NCBI RefSeq assembly: GCF_001712755.1
Contig: NZ_MDKC01000034.1
Location: 1-64,000, forward strand
Length of the DNA: 64,000 nucleotides
Direction: 5' to 3'
Source: Gottfriedia luciferensis
GTDB taxonomy: Bacteria; Bacillota; Bacilli; Bacillales; Bacillaceae_G
Shown: positions 55,365-64,000 of the stretch, piece after piece
Layout: each line of letters opens with the position of its first letter
Position numbering within the stretch: the first letter of the stretch is position 1
Program-made: the position numbers and the translations under genes
The notes under the pieces: generated by a model
Database searches by the model: none
What the model was told of the DNA's origin: nothing
What the model saw: the letters and a program-made list of their open reading frames with translations, nothing else

Positions 55365-56186
55365 TTATTGACTTACAGGTACTACAGCACCTTTATATTT
55401 TTTAATGATGAAATCTTGAATTTCTTTAGAGTGTAATACTTTTACAAGCTCTTTAATTTCTTTTTTATCTTTATCACCTTTACGAACAGCAATAATGTTT
55501 ACATATGGAGATTCTTTACCTTCTAATGCAATAGCATCTTTCATTGGGTTTAACCCAGCATCAATCGCGTAGTTTGTGTTAATTAAAACTGCATCGCCTT
55601 CATTGTTTTGGTAAACTTTTGGAAGCATTCCAGCGTCTACATCAGCTTGGAATTTTAAGTGTTTTGGATTCTCAGCAATGTCTTTAATTTGAGCTGTAGT
55701 TGGATCAATTCCAGCTTTAAGTTTAATTAAACCTTCGTGTTGTAATAAGCTTAACATACGACCATGGTCAGCTACTGAGCTACTCATGATAATTTTAGCT
55801 CCATCTGGTAGATCATCTAAGCTCTTATATTTTTTAGAGTAAACTCCGATTGGCTCAATGTGGATCCCACCAGCGTTTTCAAATTTATAACCATTTTCTT
55901 TCATTTGAGACTCTAAATATGGAATGTGTTGGAAATAGTTTGCATCTAATTCTTTTGAAGCTAATGCTTTATTTGGTAGAACATAATCTTGGAATTTAAC
56001 AATCTTTAAGTTAATCCCCTCTTTTTTAAGAAGCGGTTTAGCTTGTTCTAAAATAACTGCGTGCGGTACATTTGATGCACCAACAACTAATTCTTTATTT
56101 TTATCTTCTCCACCTTTATTACATGCTGCTAAAGATAATGCTAAAACACCTGCTCCTAATAAACTTGCGATTTTTTTGAATTTCAC
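55365..56186 (-). CDS. metQ: Methionine-binding lipoprotein MetQ
   Basis: A 273-residue NlpA-family substrate-binding lipoprotein, lipobox LSLAAC (Cys22). It has the family blocks QDYVLPNKAL, YFQHIPYLE and DAVLINTNYAIDAG. It captures methionine (D/L, probably sulfoxide too) for the MetNI transporter. It is last in metN-metI-metQ, which is controlled by the SAM riboswitch upstream of metN. Confidence 0.95.
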   Translation of the reverse strand: MKFKKIASLLGAGVLALSLAACNKGGEDKNKELVVGASNVPHAVILEQAKPLLKKEGINLKIVKFQDYVLPNKALASKELDANYFQHIPYLESQMKENGYKFENAGGIHIEPIGVYSKKYKSLDDLPDGAKIIMSSSVADHGRMLSLLQHEGLIKLKAGIDPTTAQIKDIAENPKHLKFQADVDAGMLPKVYQNNEGDAVLINTNYAIDAGLNPMKDAIALEGKESPYVNIIAVRKGDKDKKEIKELVKVLHSKEIQDFIIKKYKGAVVPVSQ

Positions 56187-56207
56187 TGTCAGTTCCTCCC
56201 TTATATG

Positions 56208-56876
56208 TTAAGCTCTTTTATCTATTTTTGTTGTTATTAAATCTCCAATAAATTGAAGAATGAATACGATTAATAAAATAATTACTGTCGCAACAAGCGT
56301 TACTTGGTTATTAGAACGTTGGTATCCTTCCATAAATGCTAAGTTTCCAAGTCCACCACCACCTACTACACCAGCCATTGCTGTATAACCAACAATTGCG
56401 ATTGTAGTAACAGTTAAACCTGAAATTATTGCTGGTAATGCTTCTGGAATTAATACTTTTAAGATTACTGTAAAAGTACTAGCTCCCATTGCTCTTGCAG
56501 CTTCGATTACACCTTTATCAATTTCTCGTAATCCGATTTCGACCATTCTTGCATAGAATGGTGCAGCACCAATAATTAATGCAGGTAACGCTGCTTTTGC
56601 TCCAAGCATAGAGCCAAGAATAAAGATCGTAAATGGAATTAATAGAATAATTAAAATGATAAACGGTATTGAACGAAAAATATTTACAAACGCTGCTAGG
56701 ATTGTATTAAAAAATTTATTTTCAAGCAACTGATCTTTACTAGTTAAAAATAAGAATAAACCTATTATTAGTCCAAAAATGAACGTTGCAAGCGCAGCTA
56801 TTACTGTCATGAATAATGTTTCTTGAGAAGCTAAAAGCATTGCATCCCAATCAACATTCGGAAAAAGTTGTGTCAT
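56208..56876 (-). CDS. metI: Methionine ABC transporter permease MetI
   Basis: A 222-residue permease with five membrane helices. The ABC-permease EAA loop is EAARAMGASTFTVILKVLIPEALP. Length fits MetI (B. subtilis MetP). It is nested between metN (1 base after it) and metQ. Confidence 0.96.
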   Translation of the reverse strand: MTQLFPNVDWDAMLLASQETLFMTVIAALATFIFGLIIGLFLFLTSKDQLLENKFFNTILAAFVNIFRSIPFIILIILLIPFTIFILGSMLGAKAALPALIIGAAPFYARMVEIGLREIDKGVIEAARAMGASTFTVILKVLIPEALPAIISGLTVTTIAIVGYTAMAGVVGGGGLGNLAFMEGYQRSNNQVTLVATVIILLIVFILQFIGDLITTKIDKRA

Positions 56877-56877
56877 C

Positions 56878-57882
56878 TTATGCTACCTCCACTTCAACTT
56901 GTTTTGATTCTAAATAAGTGATTGCCTCTTTGATGTTATTTATGTCTCCAACAAGTTGAATCTTCATTGTCCCATAAGAGCCTTCAGCAGTTTGAACAAT
57001 TTTTCCTTGCAAAATGTTAATCTCAATATCAAAGTGCTTAACTACTTCAGAAATATGTGGCTGATCTGCTTGACCATTTTTAAAGGTTAGCTTGTAAGTA
57101 TTATCCTTCCCATCACCTTGAGAAATTACTTCACCTTCATCATTGCCTTTGATTTGCGTCACAAATTTCTTTGTAATTGCTTGTTTAGGACGTGTAAATA
57201 CATCAACAACATGGCCTTCTTCTACTACATTTCCGTTTTCCATTACAGCTACTCGTTGGCAAATCTTTTGAATAACATGCATTTCATGAGTAATCAGGAT
57301 AATTGTAATACCAAGCTGTTTATTAATATTTGTCAATAAAGATAATATTGAATCTGTTGTTTCTGGATCTAATGCAGATGTCGCTTCATCACATAAAAGA
57401 ACATCAGGGTTATTAGCAAGTGCTCTTGCAATTCCAACACGTTGCTTTTGACCTCCACTAAGTTCAGAAGGATAAGCATTTTCTCTTCCTTCAAGACCTA
57501 CAAGTTTGATTAATTCTTTCGCACGATTAATGCTTTCCTTTTTTGAAACTTTAGCAATTTCAAGTGGGAAAAGTATATTTTCTAATACAGTTCTCGACCA
57601 CAATAAATTAAAATGCTGAAAAATCATTCCTATTTTTTGTCTTGCTTTTCTTAATTGACTAGATGAGCATTTAGAGATCGATTGACCATTAATAATTACT
57701 TCACCTGATGTAGGGGACTCAAGTCCATTTAGCATACGTAATAACGTACTTTTCCCTGCGCCGCTATATCCGATCATGCCAAAAATTTCACCTGCTTCAA
57801 TATTTAAAGAAACATTTTGTACTGCGGTAACTGTGCCTTTTTTACCTTTGTAAGTTTTGCTTACATTATTTATTTGAATCAT
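56878..57882 (-). CDS. metN: Methionine ABC transporter ATPase MetN
   Basis: A 334-residue ATPase. Walker A is GYSGAGKST, the signature is LSGGQKQRVGIARAL, Walker B is VLLCDEATSALD and the switch His is in LITHEMHV. The C-terminal NIL/ACT-like domain (about 260-334) senses methionine and shuts transport off. It is first in the operon; the SAM riboswitch and its terminator lie 85-250 bases upstream. Confidence 0.97.
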   Translation of the reverse strand: MIQINNVSKTYKGKKGTVTAVQNVSLNIEAGEIFGMIGYSGAGKSTLLRMLNGLESPTSGEVIINGQSISKCSSSQLRKARQKIGMIFQHFNLLWSRTVLENILFPLEIAKVSKKESINRAKELIKLVGLEGRENAYPSELSGGQKQRVGIARALANNPDVLLCDEATSALDPETTDSILSLLTNINKQLGITIILITHEMHVIQKICQRVAVMENGNVVEEGHVVDVFTRPKQAITKKFVTQIKGNDEGEVISQGDGKDNTYKLTFKNGQADQPHISEVVKHFDIEINILQGKIVQTAEGSYGTMKIQLVGDINNIKEAITYLESKQVEVEVA

Positions 57883-57963
57883 ACACTTGATCTCCTTTCA
57901 AAACATTCTAACAACTTATCTTTCAATTTTTTGTAAGTAAGTACTTTTTTAGTCGGATAAAAC

Positions 57964-57999
57964 AAAAAAACCTTTCAACTCACATGAGCAGAAAGGTTT
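57964..57999 (-). terminator. Riboswitch-controlled terminator ahead of metN
   Basis: AAACCTTTC / GAAAGGTTT with T7 on the minus strand. It is the expression platform of the SAM riboswitch. Confidence 0.92.
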
Positions 58000-58020
58000 A
58001 ACATACAAAAAGTATTCCTT

Positions 58021-58133
58021 TCTCTCATCTCTCAAAGCATATGCTTTGCAGGAATTAGCACCATTTCAATGACGAACATTGACGGTTGCTGGGTTTCACA
58101 GGGCACAGTCCCTCCACCTCTCTCGATAAGAGT
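58021..58133 (-). ncRNA. SAM-I (S-box) riboswitch aptamer
   Basis: On the minus strand P1 is CTCTTATC (58132-58125) pairing with GATGAGAG (58029-58022). Between them are the S-box hallmarks AGAGAGGTGGAGGGACTG, GAAACCCAGCAACC, the GGTGCTAATTCC block and the P4 palindrome AGCATATGCT. S-adenosylmethionine binding would favour the terminator at 57964-57999 and stop metNIQ transcription. Confidence 0.97.
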
Positions 58134-58210
58134 TAATCTTACGATCTATTAAGTTGTTTAACGTAATTTCTTTAACGTAAGTCCAATTCTACAAACTTAG
58201 ATACTAGTTG

Positions 58211-58573
58211 TCAACAATTTTCTAAAAGTTTTTTTTCGTTTTCAACGCTCGTATATTGAAAAATCGTTTCCATTAGTAGTAATAATCGATAATTCCCTTC
58301 AAAAGAAGCATCATTCAGTTTTAATAAAAGTCCTAACCTTTGCGAACCTGAATATAGATATTCCCATCCATCTTTTGAAAAATTAACTCTAAGTTGCGGA
58401 ATCGAACGTTCAATTACCTCGATAAAAGGAGCCTTTTTACTTAACTTTATAAATACTTTTTCATTTAGACAGTTAAACTCTACAACTCTTTCTTCGATTG
58501 GTAAAATGATTTGTAAATATTCCTTTTTTATAAATAAGTTTCTTGCTTGTCCTATCCACTCCTTGATTTCCAT
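58211..58573 (-). CDS. yusD: Hypothetical protein, YusD-like (possible SCP2-like fold)
   Basis: A 120-residue soluble protein without known motif. Its place between met and yusE/yusF matches B. subtilis yusD. The pattern of strands ending in FEGNYRLLLLMETIFQY resembles the end of SCP2 sterol-carrier-like domains, but this is only a visual impression. AAGAGG fits the ATG at 58573 rather than the GTG at 58582. It stands alone. Confidence 0.6.
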   Translation of the reverse strand: MEIKEWIGQARNLFIKKEYLQIILPIEERVVEFNCLNEKVFIKLSKKAPFIEVIERSIPQLRVNFSKDGWEYLYSGSQRLGLLLKLNDASFEGNYRLLLLMETIFQYTSVENEKKLLENC

Positions 58574-58753
58574 ATTAAACACCTCTTCCGATTTCTTTAA
58601 TCTTATTTTCTCATAGATAAGAGGTGTATTCTTTATATTTCGCTCGACATTTACCTTGATAAAAATCTATATTTTAATTTTATTTCTACAGCATTCAACT
58701 CATTTCCCGAGAAATATGTCTAAAATCAGGAAATATTTTAAGACATATAAAAA

Positions 58754-58777
58754 GAGTGCAACATACTGTATGCACTC
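58754..58777 (-). terminator. Intrinsic terminator after yusE
   Basis: GAGTGCA / TGCACTC with inner TACTGTA pairing; T5 follows on the minus strand. It overlaps the yusE stop codon. Confidence 0.85.
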
Positions 58778-59099
58778 ATCGTTTAATATATAAATTATAT
58801 TTTTTTAACAATTCATGTAAATATGGTACCGATTGGAAAGCGTAGATTTTTTGTCTCATTTCCCCATTCTCAAAAATAAGTAAACAAGGTACACTTTCAA
58901 CCTTCCAACTTTGAGCTTCTTCCACTATTTCATTAATATTCACCTTACTTATTGGTAAGTTTGGCAGAATCTCATTTACAACTTCTAGCATTTTAGAAGC
59001 TACTTGGCATGTACCACACATTGCGGTATAGATATAAATAACTGTAGTCTCTTTTGATTGAACTCTTTGCATTATTTCATTCTTTGTCCATTGCTGCAT
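58776..59099 (-). CDS. yusE: Thioredoxin-like protein YusE
   Basis: A 107-residue thioredoxin-fold protein with the active site CGTC (MCGTCQVASK, about residues 28-31) and cis-Pro in ESVPCLLIF. It lacks the WCGPC of classic thioredoxin. Size and place match B. subtilis YusE. It follows yusF by 15 bases, so they form an operon. It is probably a thiol-disulfide exchange protein; partner unknown. Confidence 0.9.
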   Translation of the reverse strand: MQQWTKNEIMQRVQSKETTVIYIYTAMCGTCQVASKMLEVVNEILPNLPISKVNINEIVEEAQSWKVESVPCLLIFENGEMRQKIYAFQSVPYLHELLKKYNLYIKR

Positions 59100-59114
59100 G
59101 ATCTTAATTCCTCT

Positions 59115-59471
59115 TTAATTTGTACGTAAATAATCTGTAAATACCGAAATATCCGCTCCTAATAATACACTAGCTAAATGTTGACTCGGAGCTGTTGCCA
59201 CTTCTCGATAACTTCTATCAATGTACAGATGCTCTGCCTGTGGAAATTCTCTTTTTAACAATCTTCTAAGTTTTTCACCAGCCTCATCCGCATCGACTAA
59301 TACATAAATTTCTCTTAAATCTAACATTTCAGCAAGCTCATCTAGCTTTGAAGTACCAACTGTACCATTCGTACAGATAATATCTACAGGCTCCTTTATG
59401 ATTGTCTGTATTTTCCTCTTATCAGTAGTACCTTCGACAATGATAACTTTTCTTTGATCTTCAATATTCAC
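59115..59471 (-). CDS. yusF: Small TOPRIM-domain protein YusF
   Basis: A 118-residue stand-alone TOPRIM domain. It has the catalytic Glu in VIIVEGTTDKRK and the DxD in VLVDADEAGEKLRRLL. It is in the RNase M5/OLD/DnaG-like group of small TOPRIM proteins and has no other domain. Start is GTG after AGGTGATG. It lies upstream of thioredoxin-like yusE. Nucleic-acid cleavage or metal-dependent phosphotransfer is predicted from the fold only. Confidence 0.9.
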   Translation of the reverse strand: MNIEDQRKVIIVEGTTDKRKIQTIIKEPVDIICTNGTVGTSKLDELAEMLDLREIYVLVDADEAGEKLRRLLKREFPQAEHLYIDRSYREVATAPSQHLASVLLGADISVFTDYLRTN

Positions 59472-59644
59472 TGGGCATCACCTAATGTATAAGACTCAAA
59501 AACTTTTGACTAAAAATCTTTTGTATATAGTATATTCGATTTTGCCTTTCTTGTTTCCTTTTTTTCCCTAAATGAAAATGTCCCTTTAAATTATGTTTTA
59601 TGTAAATAAGTTAAGCTTTATTACTTTTATTATACACATAAAAT

Positions 59645-59669
59645 AAAAAAGCGCCCAAAAAGGACGCTT
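59645..59669 (-). terminator. Intrinsic terminator after gcvH
   Basis: AAGCG-CC / GG-CGCTT (one mismatch) with T6 on the minus strand, just after the gcvH stop. Confidence 0.8.
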
Positions 59670-59679
59670 AATTAGATAA

Positions 59680-60063
59680 TTAATCTTGATTAATCATTTC
59701 TTCGTATTGACCAGCAGTCATTAACTCATCAAGCTCTGAAGCATTTGTTGCTTCAACAACTACCATCCATGCTTTTTCGTATGGAGATTCGTTTACGAAT
59801 TCAGGATTTTCATCTAGATCAGAGTTTACTTCAATTACTTTACCACTGATTGGAGCATATAGTTCAGATACTGTTTTTACAGATTCAACACTACCGAATG
59901 GCTCATTAATAGTAAGTTCATCGCCTACTTCTGGTAGCTCAACAAATACGATATCTCCAAGCTCTGATTGAGCAAAATGAGTAATACCGATATAGTATTT
60001 ATTACCTTCAACTTTTACCCACTCATGTTCTTCTGAATAACGTAGTTCATTTGGAATTGACAT
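59680..60063 (-). CDS. gcvH: Glycine cleavage system H protein
   Basis: A 127-residue lipoyl carrier with the lipoylation lysine Lys63 in [18 protein letters not shown]. It carries the aminomethyl group in glycine cleavage and in B. subtilis also relays lipoyl groups made by LipM/LipA to 2-oxoacid dehydrogenases. GAGGAGG precedes the ATG. The gcvT-PA-PB genes are not in the window. It is 45 bases after yusI and may be co-transcribed with it. Confidence 0.98.
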   Translation of the reverse strand: MSIPNELRYSEEHEWVKVEGNKYYIGITHFAQSELGDIVFVELPEVGDELTINEPFGSVESVKTVSELYAPISGKVIEVNSDLDENPEFVNESPYEKAWMVVVEATNASELDELMTAGQYEEMINQD

Positions 60064-60108
60064 TGTGAAATCCTCCTCTGATTAATTACCTTAAATTATA
60101 TAGTTATT

Positions 60109-60465
60109 TTATAACCAAACCTTTTCAAATACTTCCTCATTAAAACCAATTGTCGCTTGATCTCCATTAAAAAGTAGAGGTCTTTTAATTAGTTTACCAT
60201 CTGTACTTAATAGTTCTAAAAGCTCGTCCTCTGTTTTTGTTGGAATAACATCCTTCAATCCAAGCTCGCGATATTTAACGCCACTTGTATTAAATAATTT
60301 ATTTATTGAAATTCCACTTGCTTTAAAAATATCAGCAAGTAATTCCTTTGAAGGTGGATTTAATGTAATATCAACTGCTTCTACTGGAATATTATGCTCT
60401 TTAAGCCATGAAGCAGCTTTTCGACAAGTTCCACATTTTGGATATGTATAAAAAATGATACTCAT
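60109..60465 (-). CDS. yusI: ArsC/Spx-family protein YusI
   Basis: A 118-residue ArsC/Spx/MgsR-like thioredoxin-fold protein with CGTC (PKCGTCRKAASWL) at about residues 11-14 and the C-terminal RPLLFNGDQATIGF typical of the family. Unlike Spx it lacks RNA polymerase-binding features I could recognise, so a reductase-like role is more likely. It matches B. subtilis YusI, next to gcvH. Confidence 0.9.
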   Translation of the reverse strand: MSIIFYTYPKCGTCRKAASWLKEHNIPVEAVDITLNPPSKELLADIFKASGISINKLFNTSGVKYRELGLKDVIPTKTEDELLELLSTDGKLIKRPLLFNGDQATIGFNEEVFEKVWL

Positions 60466-60750
60466 TTAGCAACTCCTCCCAAAATCTATTTTATCACAGG
60501 GAATAAGTTAGTTTAAATAGTTCCGTTCGAAAATTCTGTAATAATTTGTCGTCCAACCCATTATAGCAATATTAGTAGTACTAAACCAGTAGAACGTTCG
60601 TGTTTTTCGGTGTATTTCAACAAAAAATTTACTTTTTTAAAAAATACTAAGTAATTCCTTGATTTGCCCCAATATAGTTAAATATTATTCAACATATACT
60701 AGTATGGCACAACTCATGGGAAAAATATCCTATCTATCGAATGAATTAAG
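60466..60750. other. Intergenic region between yusI and fadE
   Basis: About 285 AT-rich bases holding the yusI/gcvH promoter region. I see no ORF, repeat or RNA structure in it. Confidence 0.5.
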
Positions 60751-60785
60751 AAAAAACTGCCAATCAACAGATCGGCAGTTTTTTT
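60751..60785 (-). terminator. Intrinsic terminator after fadE
   Basis: AAAAAACTGCC / GGCAGTTTTTTT with a 12-base loop. Confidence 0.93.
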
Positions 60786-60788
60786 AGA

Positions 60789-62573
60789 TTAAACAGTATA
60801 ACGCTCATCAGCTAATACATTAGCTGCAATTTCACGCTTCTTCGCAATTACATTAATTGGCGTATGACGTGTAAACTTACGAAGTGCTGAAGTCATCATT
60901 CTTAATGTATCACCAGTCTCAACAGCAACAAGTGTTTCCTTCGCATGAGCTTCGATTTCATTAAATGCTTCTTGGCAGAATACTTGAGTATAAAGTAATT
61001 TTTGGTTTGATTTTGCTAAGCCTACTTTATTGATCGCTTTTTCAGTACGTAGAACTGTAGATTCCATCGCGTAAATATTGCTTACGATATCTGCAATATT
61101 GACTAGGATTTCTTGCTCATTACTTAATGCTTTACCGAATTTTTGAACGGCTAATCCAGCAATCATGATTGCGATTTTTTTCGCATTACGAACTAAATAT
61201 TTTTCTTGCTCTAGAGGTGCGTCTCCAACTTCCTCAGGCATTAACATCATTAGTTCTTCTTGAATTTGTTGTGCTTGTTGAAGTAATGGTAGTTCTCCGC
61301 TCATTGCTTTTCGTAGGTAAGTGCTTGGTACGATTAAACGGTTAATTTCATTTGTTCCTTCAAAGATTCGGTTAATACGAGAATCACGGTAAATACGCTC
61401 AATTTCATATTCAGCCATGAAACCATATCCGCCATGGATTTGTACACCTTCATCAGCTACATAGTCTAATACTTCTGAACAGAAGAATTTATTTAGTGAA
61501 CATTCAATTGCATACTCTGCTACAGCAGCTGCTACTGCTTTTGGATCTTTTGCTTGCTCTTCAGTTAATTGACTGAAGCGATCCTCAAAAAGTCCTACAG
61601 TACGATATGCTGAACTTTCACTTGCATAAATTTTGGTAGCCATACTTGCTAATTTTTCTTGAATTAAACTAAATTTTGCAATTGGTGTTTTGAATTGTTG
61701 GCGTTGGTTAGCATACGTTGCTGATAATTCTAATGCACGTTTTGAGCCACCAACTGTACCTACTGCTAATTTATAGCGACCAATATTTAAAATATTAAAT
61801 GCAATAACATGACCTTTTCCAATATCACCTAAAAGGTTTTCTACAGGAACTTTCACATCTTCTAAAATCAATGTACGAGTTGAAGATGATTTAATTCCCA
61901 TTTTCTTTTCTTCTGGACCAGTCGAAACACCTTCATAATCTCTCTCAACGATAAATGCTGAGAAGTGCTCTCCATCAATTTTTGCATAGACAACAAATAC
62001 ATCTGCAAAAGCAGAGTTTGTAATCCATTGTTTTTCACCGTTTAAAATGTAGTGAGTTCCTTCAGCATTTAATTTAGCGACAGTTTTTGCTCCTAATGCA
62101 TCTGATCCTGAACCTGGCTCAGTTAATGCATAAGCTGCAAATTTCTCACCTGATGCTAATCCAGGTAAATAACGTTGCTTTTGATCATGATTTCCAAATA
62201 ATACGATCGGAAGTGTACCGATCCCTACGTGCGCTCCTTGAGAAAGTGAGAATCCACCACCACGTGCAATTTTTTCTGTAATTAATGCTGAGCTAATTTT
62301 ATCTAATGCGATTCCACCATACTCTTCTGGAACATCTGCAGCTAATAATCCTAGCTCACCAGCTTGTTTTAATAATCTTACAGTGCGATCAAATTCGTGT
62401 TGCTCTAAATATTCTAATTCAGGTAAAACTTCATTAATTACAAAATCTTCAGTTGTTTTTGCAATTAATTTATGCTCATCCGTAAAATCCTCTGGTGTAA
62501 AAACTTTATCAAAAGTCACTTCTGTTGTTAAAAAGCTTCCGCCTTTAAGTAAGTTACCGATTGTTTTTTCCAT
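60789..62573 (-). CDS. fadE: Acyl-CoA dehydrogenase FadE (YusJ)
   Basis: A 594-residue acyl-CoA dehydrogenase, the length of B. subtilis FadE, for the first step of fatty-acid beta-oxidation. It has ALTEPGSGSDA, WITNSAFAD, the C-terminal ACAD signature with IHGGYGFMAEYEIERIYRD, and an extended C-terminal region (about 420-594). AGGAGG fits the ATG at 62573. It is third in a fadN-fadA-fadE operon and ends in a terminator. Confidence 0.97.
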   Translation of the reverse strand: MEKTIGNLLKGGSFLTTEVTFDKVFTPEDFTDEHKLIAKTTEDFVINEVLPELEYLEQHEFDRTVRLLKQAGELGLLAADVPEEYGGIALDKISSALITEKIARGGGFSLSQGAHVGIGTLPIVLFGNHDQKQRYLPGLASGEKFAAYALTEPGSGSDALGAKTVAKLNAEGTHYILNGEKQWITNSAFADVFVVYAKIDGEHFSAFIVERDYEGVSTGPEEKKMGIKSSSTRTLILEDVKVPVENLLGDIGKGHVIAFNILNIGRYKLAVGTVGGSKRALELSATYANQRQQFKTPIAKFSLIQEKLASMATKIYASESSAYRTVGLFEDRFSQLTEEQAKDPKAVAAAVAEYAIECSLNKFFCSEVLDYVADEGVQIHGGYGFMAEYEIERIYRDSRINRIFEGTNEINRLIVPSTYLRKAMSGELPLLQQAQQIQEELMMLMPEEVGDAPLEQEKYLVRNAKKIAIMIAGLAVQKFGKALSNEQEILVNIADIVSNIYAMESTVLRTEKAINKVGLAKSNQKLLYTQVFCQEAFNEIEAHAKETLVAVETGDTLRMMTSALRKFTRHTPINVIAKKREIAANVLADERYTV

Positions 62574-62643
62574 CAATAATTCCTCCTATTTTCTATTTAC
62601 TAGTTTGAAGACATGATACTAACAATCTATTTCCGTACATCTA

Positions 62644-63819
62644 TTAAACTAATTCAAATACTCCGGCAGCACCCATTCCGCCACCAACACACATCGTTAC
62701 GATACCAAACTGCTCTCCACGTCGCTTCATCTCATGTAATAGAGATAAAGTTAATTTAGTGCCAGTACAGCCAAGTGGATGCCCTAATGCTATCGCTCCA
62801 CCATTTACATTTACTCGGTCTTCATCAAGACCTAAGTGACGAATAATTTGAATTGATTGAGAAGCGAAGGCTTCATTTAATTCAAAAATTCCAATGTCAG
62901 ATAAACTTAATCCTGCTAATTTAAGAGCTTTTGGAATTGCTTCAACTGGTCCAATTCCCATCACTTCAGGAGCTACTCCGGCTACTGCAAAAGAACGGAA
63001 TTTTAATAACGGACTTAGTCCTTCAGCTTCTGCTTTTTCACGATCCATTACTAATACTGCTGCTGCCCCATCACTTGTTTGTGAAGAGTTTCCAGCAGTT
63101 ACAGAACCTCTCACATTAAATGCTGGTCTTAATTTAGCTAATACTTCAGAAGAGGTTCCTTCACGAACACCCTCATCTTGAGAGAAAGTAAAATTCTTCT
63201 CTTCTAATTTATTGTTTGAGTTAACCGAACGTAGCGTTACATCAACTGGAACGATTTCGTCTACAAAACGCCCTTCTTTAATAGCCGCTGCTGCGCGCTG
63301 ATGACTACGTACCGCAAAAGCATCTTGATCTTCTCTTGAAATACCGTAGCGATTGGCAACTTGCTCAGCAGTATGCCCCATACCCATATAATACTCTGGT
63401 GCATTTTCTACTAATCTACTATTTAAACGAGCAACATGCCCTCCCATTGGAAGTAAACTCATTGATTCTGCTCCCCCTGCAATTATAGCTTCAGAATGAC
63501 CTAGCATAATTCGTTCACTTGCATAAGCAATACTTTGTAGACCTGAAGAACAATAACGGTTCACTGTAATTCCTGGAACTGAATGCGGTAATCCAGCTAG
63601 TGCTCCAATATTACGCGCCATATTAAATCCTTGCTCGGCTTCCGGCGATGAGCAACCAAAAATGATATCATCGATTGGACCATCGTAATTTCCCGCACGT
63701 TTTAATGTTTCTTTTACAACTAATGCCCCTAAATCATCTGGACGTACAGTTGCAAGTGATCCTTTTTTCGCTTTACCTACAGGTGTTCTCGCACCCGCTA
63801 CAATAACAGCTTCTCTCAT
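62644..63819 (-). CDS. fadA: Acetyl-CoA acetyltransferase/3-ketoacyl-CoA thiolase FadA (YusK)
   Basis: A 391-residue thiolase for the last step of beta-oxidation. The nucleophile is Cys90 in [10 protein letters not shown]; the others are the NEAFASQ motif, the His in [14 protein letters not shown] and the second Cys in [11 protein letters not shown]. It lies between fadN and fadE, 21 bases from the former. In B. subtilis the operon is repressed by FadR, whose operator would be upstream of fadN, outside the window. Confidence 0.97.
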   Translation of the reverse strand: MREAVIVAGARTPVGKAKKGSLATVRPDDLGALVVKETLKRAGNYDGPIDDIIFGCSSPEAEQGFNMARNIGALAGLPHSVPGITVNRYCSSGLQSIAYASERIMLGHSEAIIAGGAESMSLLPMGGHVARLNSRLVENAPEYYMGMGHTAEQVANRYGISREDQDAFAVRSHQRAAAAIKEGRFVDEIVPVDVTLRSVNSNNKLEEKNFTFSQDEGVREGTSSEVLAKLRPAFNVRGSVTAGNSSQTSDGAAAVLVMDREKAEAEGLSPLLKFRSFAVAGVAPEVMGIGPVEAIPKALKLAGLSLSDIGIFELNEAFASQSIQIIRHLGLDEDRVNVNGGAIALGHPLGCTGTKLTLSLLHEMKRRGEQFGIVTMCVGGGMGAAGVFELV

Positions 63820-63840
63820 GTTCTTCCCTCCATCTTTCGA

Positions 63841-64000
63841 TTAATTACGTAACGGTTTTCCTTTTACAAGCATGTGTTGCATACGAGCTTGAGATTTCAT
63901 TTCTGAAATTAAACTTAAAAATGCTTCACGTTCAATATTTAATAAATACTCTTCGTCTACTAATGTTCCGAATGGTACTTTTCCACCTGCAATGACATAC
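63841..64000 (-). CDS. fadN: 3-hydroxyacyl-CoA dehydrogenase/enoyl-CoA hydratase FadN, C-terminal end (partial)
   Basis: The last 52 codons of a gene entering from the right edge. The peptide ends EAFLSLISEMKSQARM then HMLVKGKPLRN, matching the end of FadN (YusL), the bifunctional hydratase/dehydrogenase. The stop at 63841 is 22 bases before fadA, as in the B. subtilis fadNAE operon. The 5' part is outside the window. Confidence 0.88.
   Translation of the reverse strand, partial: YVIAGGKVPFGTLVDEEYLLNIEREAFLSLISEMKSQARMQHMLVKGKPLRN

Overview
The window looks like a chromosomal segment of a low-GC, endospore-forming member of the Bacillaceae. Gene content and order follow the Bacillus subtilis yug-kap-yui/yum-yut-yun-suf-dlt-yus neighbourhoods, with local insertions and losses. 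Spore genes are present (yutH, lytH, yunB, yutC, kapD). Intergenic DNA is AT-rich and strong Shine-Dalgarno sequences precede most starts; many starts were moved inward to match them, and several are TTG or GTG. I cannot name the species from the sequence alone.

Layout. The left edge holds the first bases of a 16S rRNA gene on the minus strand, with its tandem P1/P2 promoters. Next come mgtC, a YugO-type K+ channel, yugN, pgi, yuzA, yugI and yugF (1-6.3 kb). A histidine kinase/response regulator/beta-propeller lipoprotein/FixH-like lipoprotein locus fills 6.3-10.3 kb. kapD, pbpD, yufK, a hotdog thioesterase, an SRPBCC protein, yuiC, yuiB and a Nudix hydrolase follow. A redox and Fe-S block spans 17.6-27.6 kb: yumB, yumC, yutM/sufA, dapF, yuzB, yutJ, an SPFH/NfeD pair, yuzD, yutI and yutH. 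Then come yutG, yutF, yutE, a class II fructose-1,6-bisphosphatase with a DUF3055 gene, yutD, yutC, lipA, lytH, yunB, an HD-GYP protein, yunC, yunD, yunE and a DinB-family protein. The sufCDSUB operon lies at 40.7-45.9 kb and dltXABCD at 49.3-53.6 kb. The right end carries a D-2-hydroxyacid dehydrogenase, metNIQ behind a SAM riboswitch, yusD/E/F, gcvH, yusI, and fadE-fadA-fadN (fadN is cut by the window edge).

How the genes work together. The suf operon with YutM, YutI and SufU makes and delivers Fe-S clusters; LipA, encoded nearby, uses them to make the lipoyl groups carried by GcvH. YumB, YutJ and YumC are flavin oxidoreductases at the entry to respiration and ferredoxin/flavodoxin reduction. 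PbpD, YuiC, LytH, DapF and the dlt operon act on the cell wall or spore cortex.

The least ordinary content is between genes. Three families of structured, non-coding repeats are present. One is a 446-507 bp element with inverted ends based on TGTTGAAAAA, present three times, each time directly beside an intrinsic terminator; at two of these sites a second, related terminator hairpin lies on the far side. A different 151 bp repeat is flanked by two near-identical copies of a whole terminator. A cluster of four consensus DnaA boxes lies between the DUF3055 gene and yutD, with no replication genes nearby. No CRISPR array, prophage, transposase gene or tRNA was seen.
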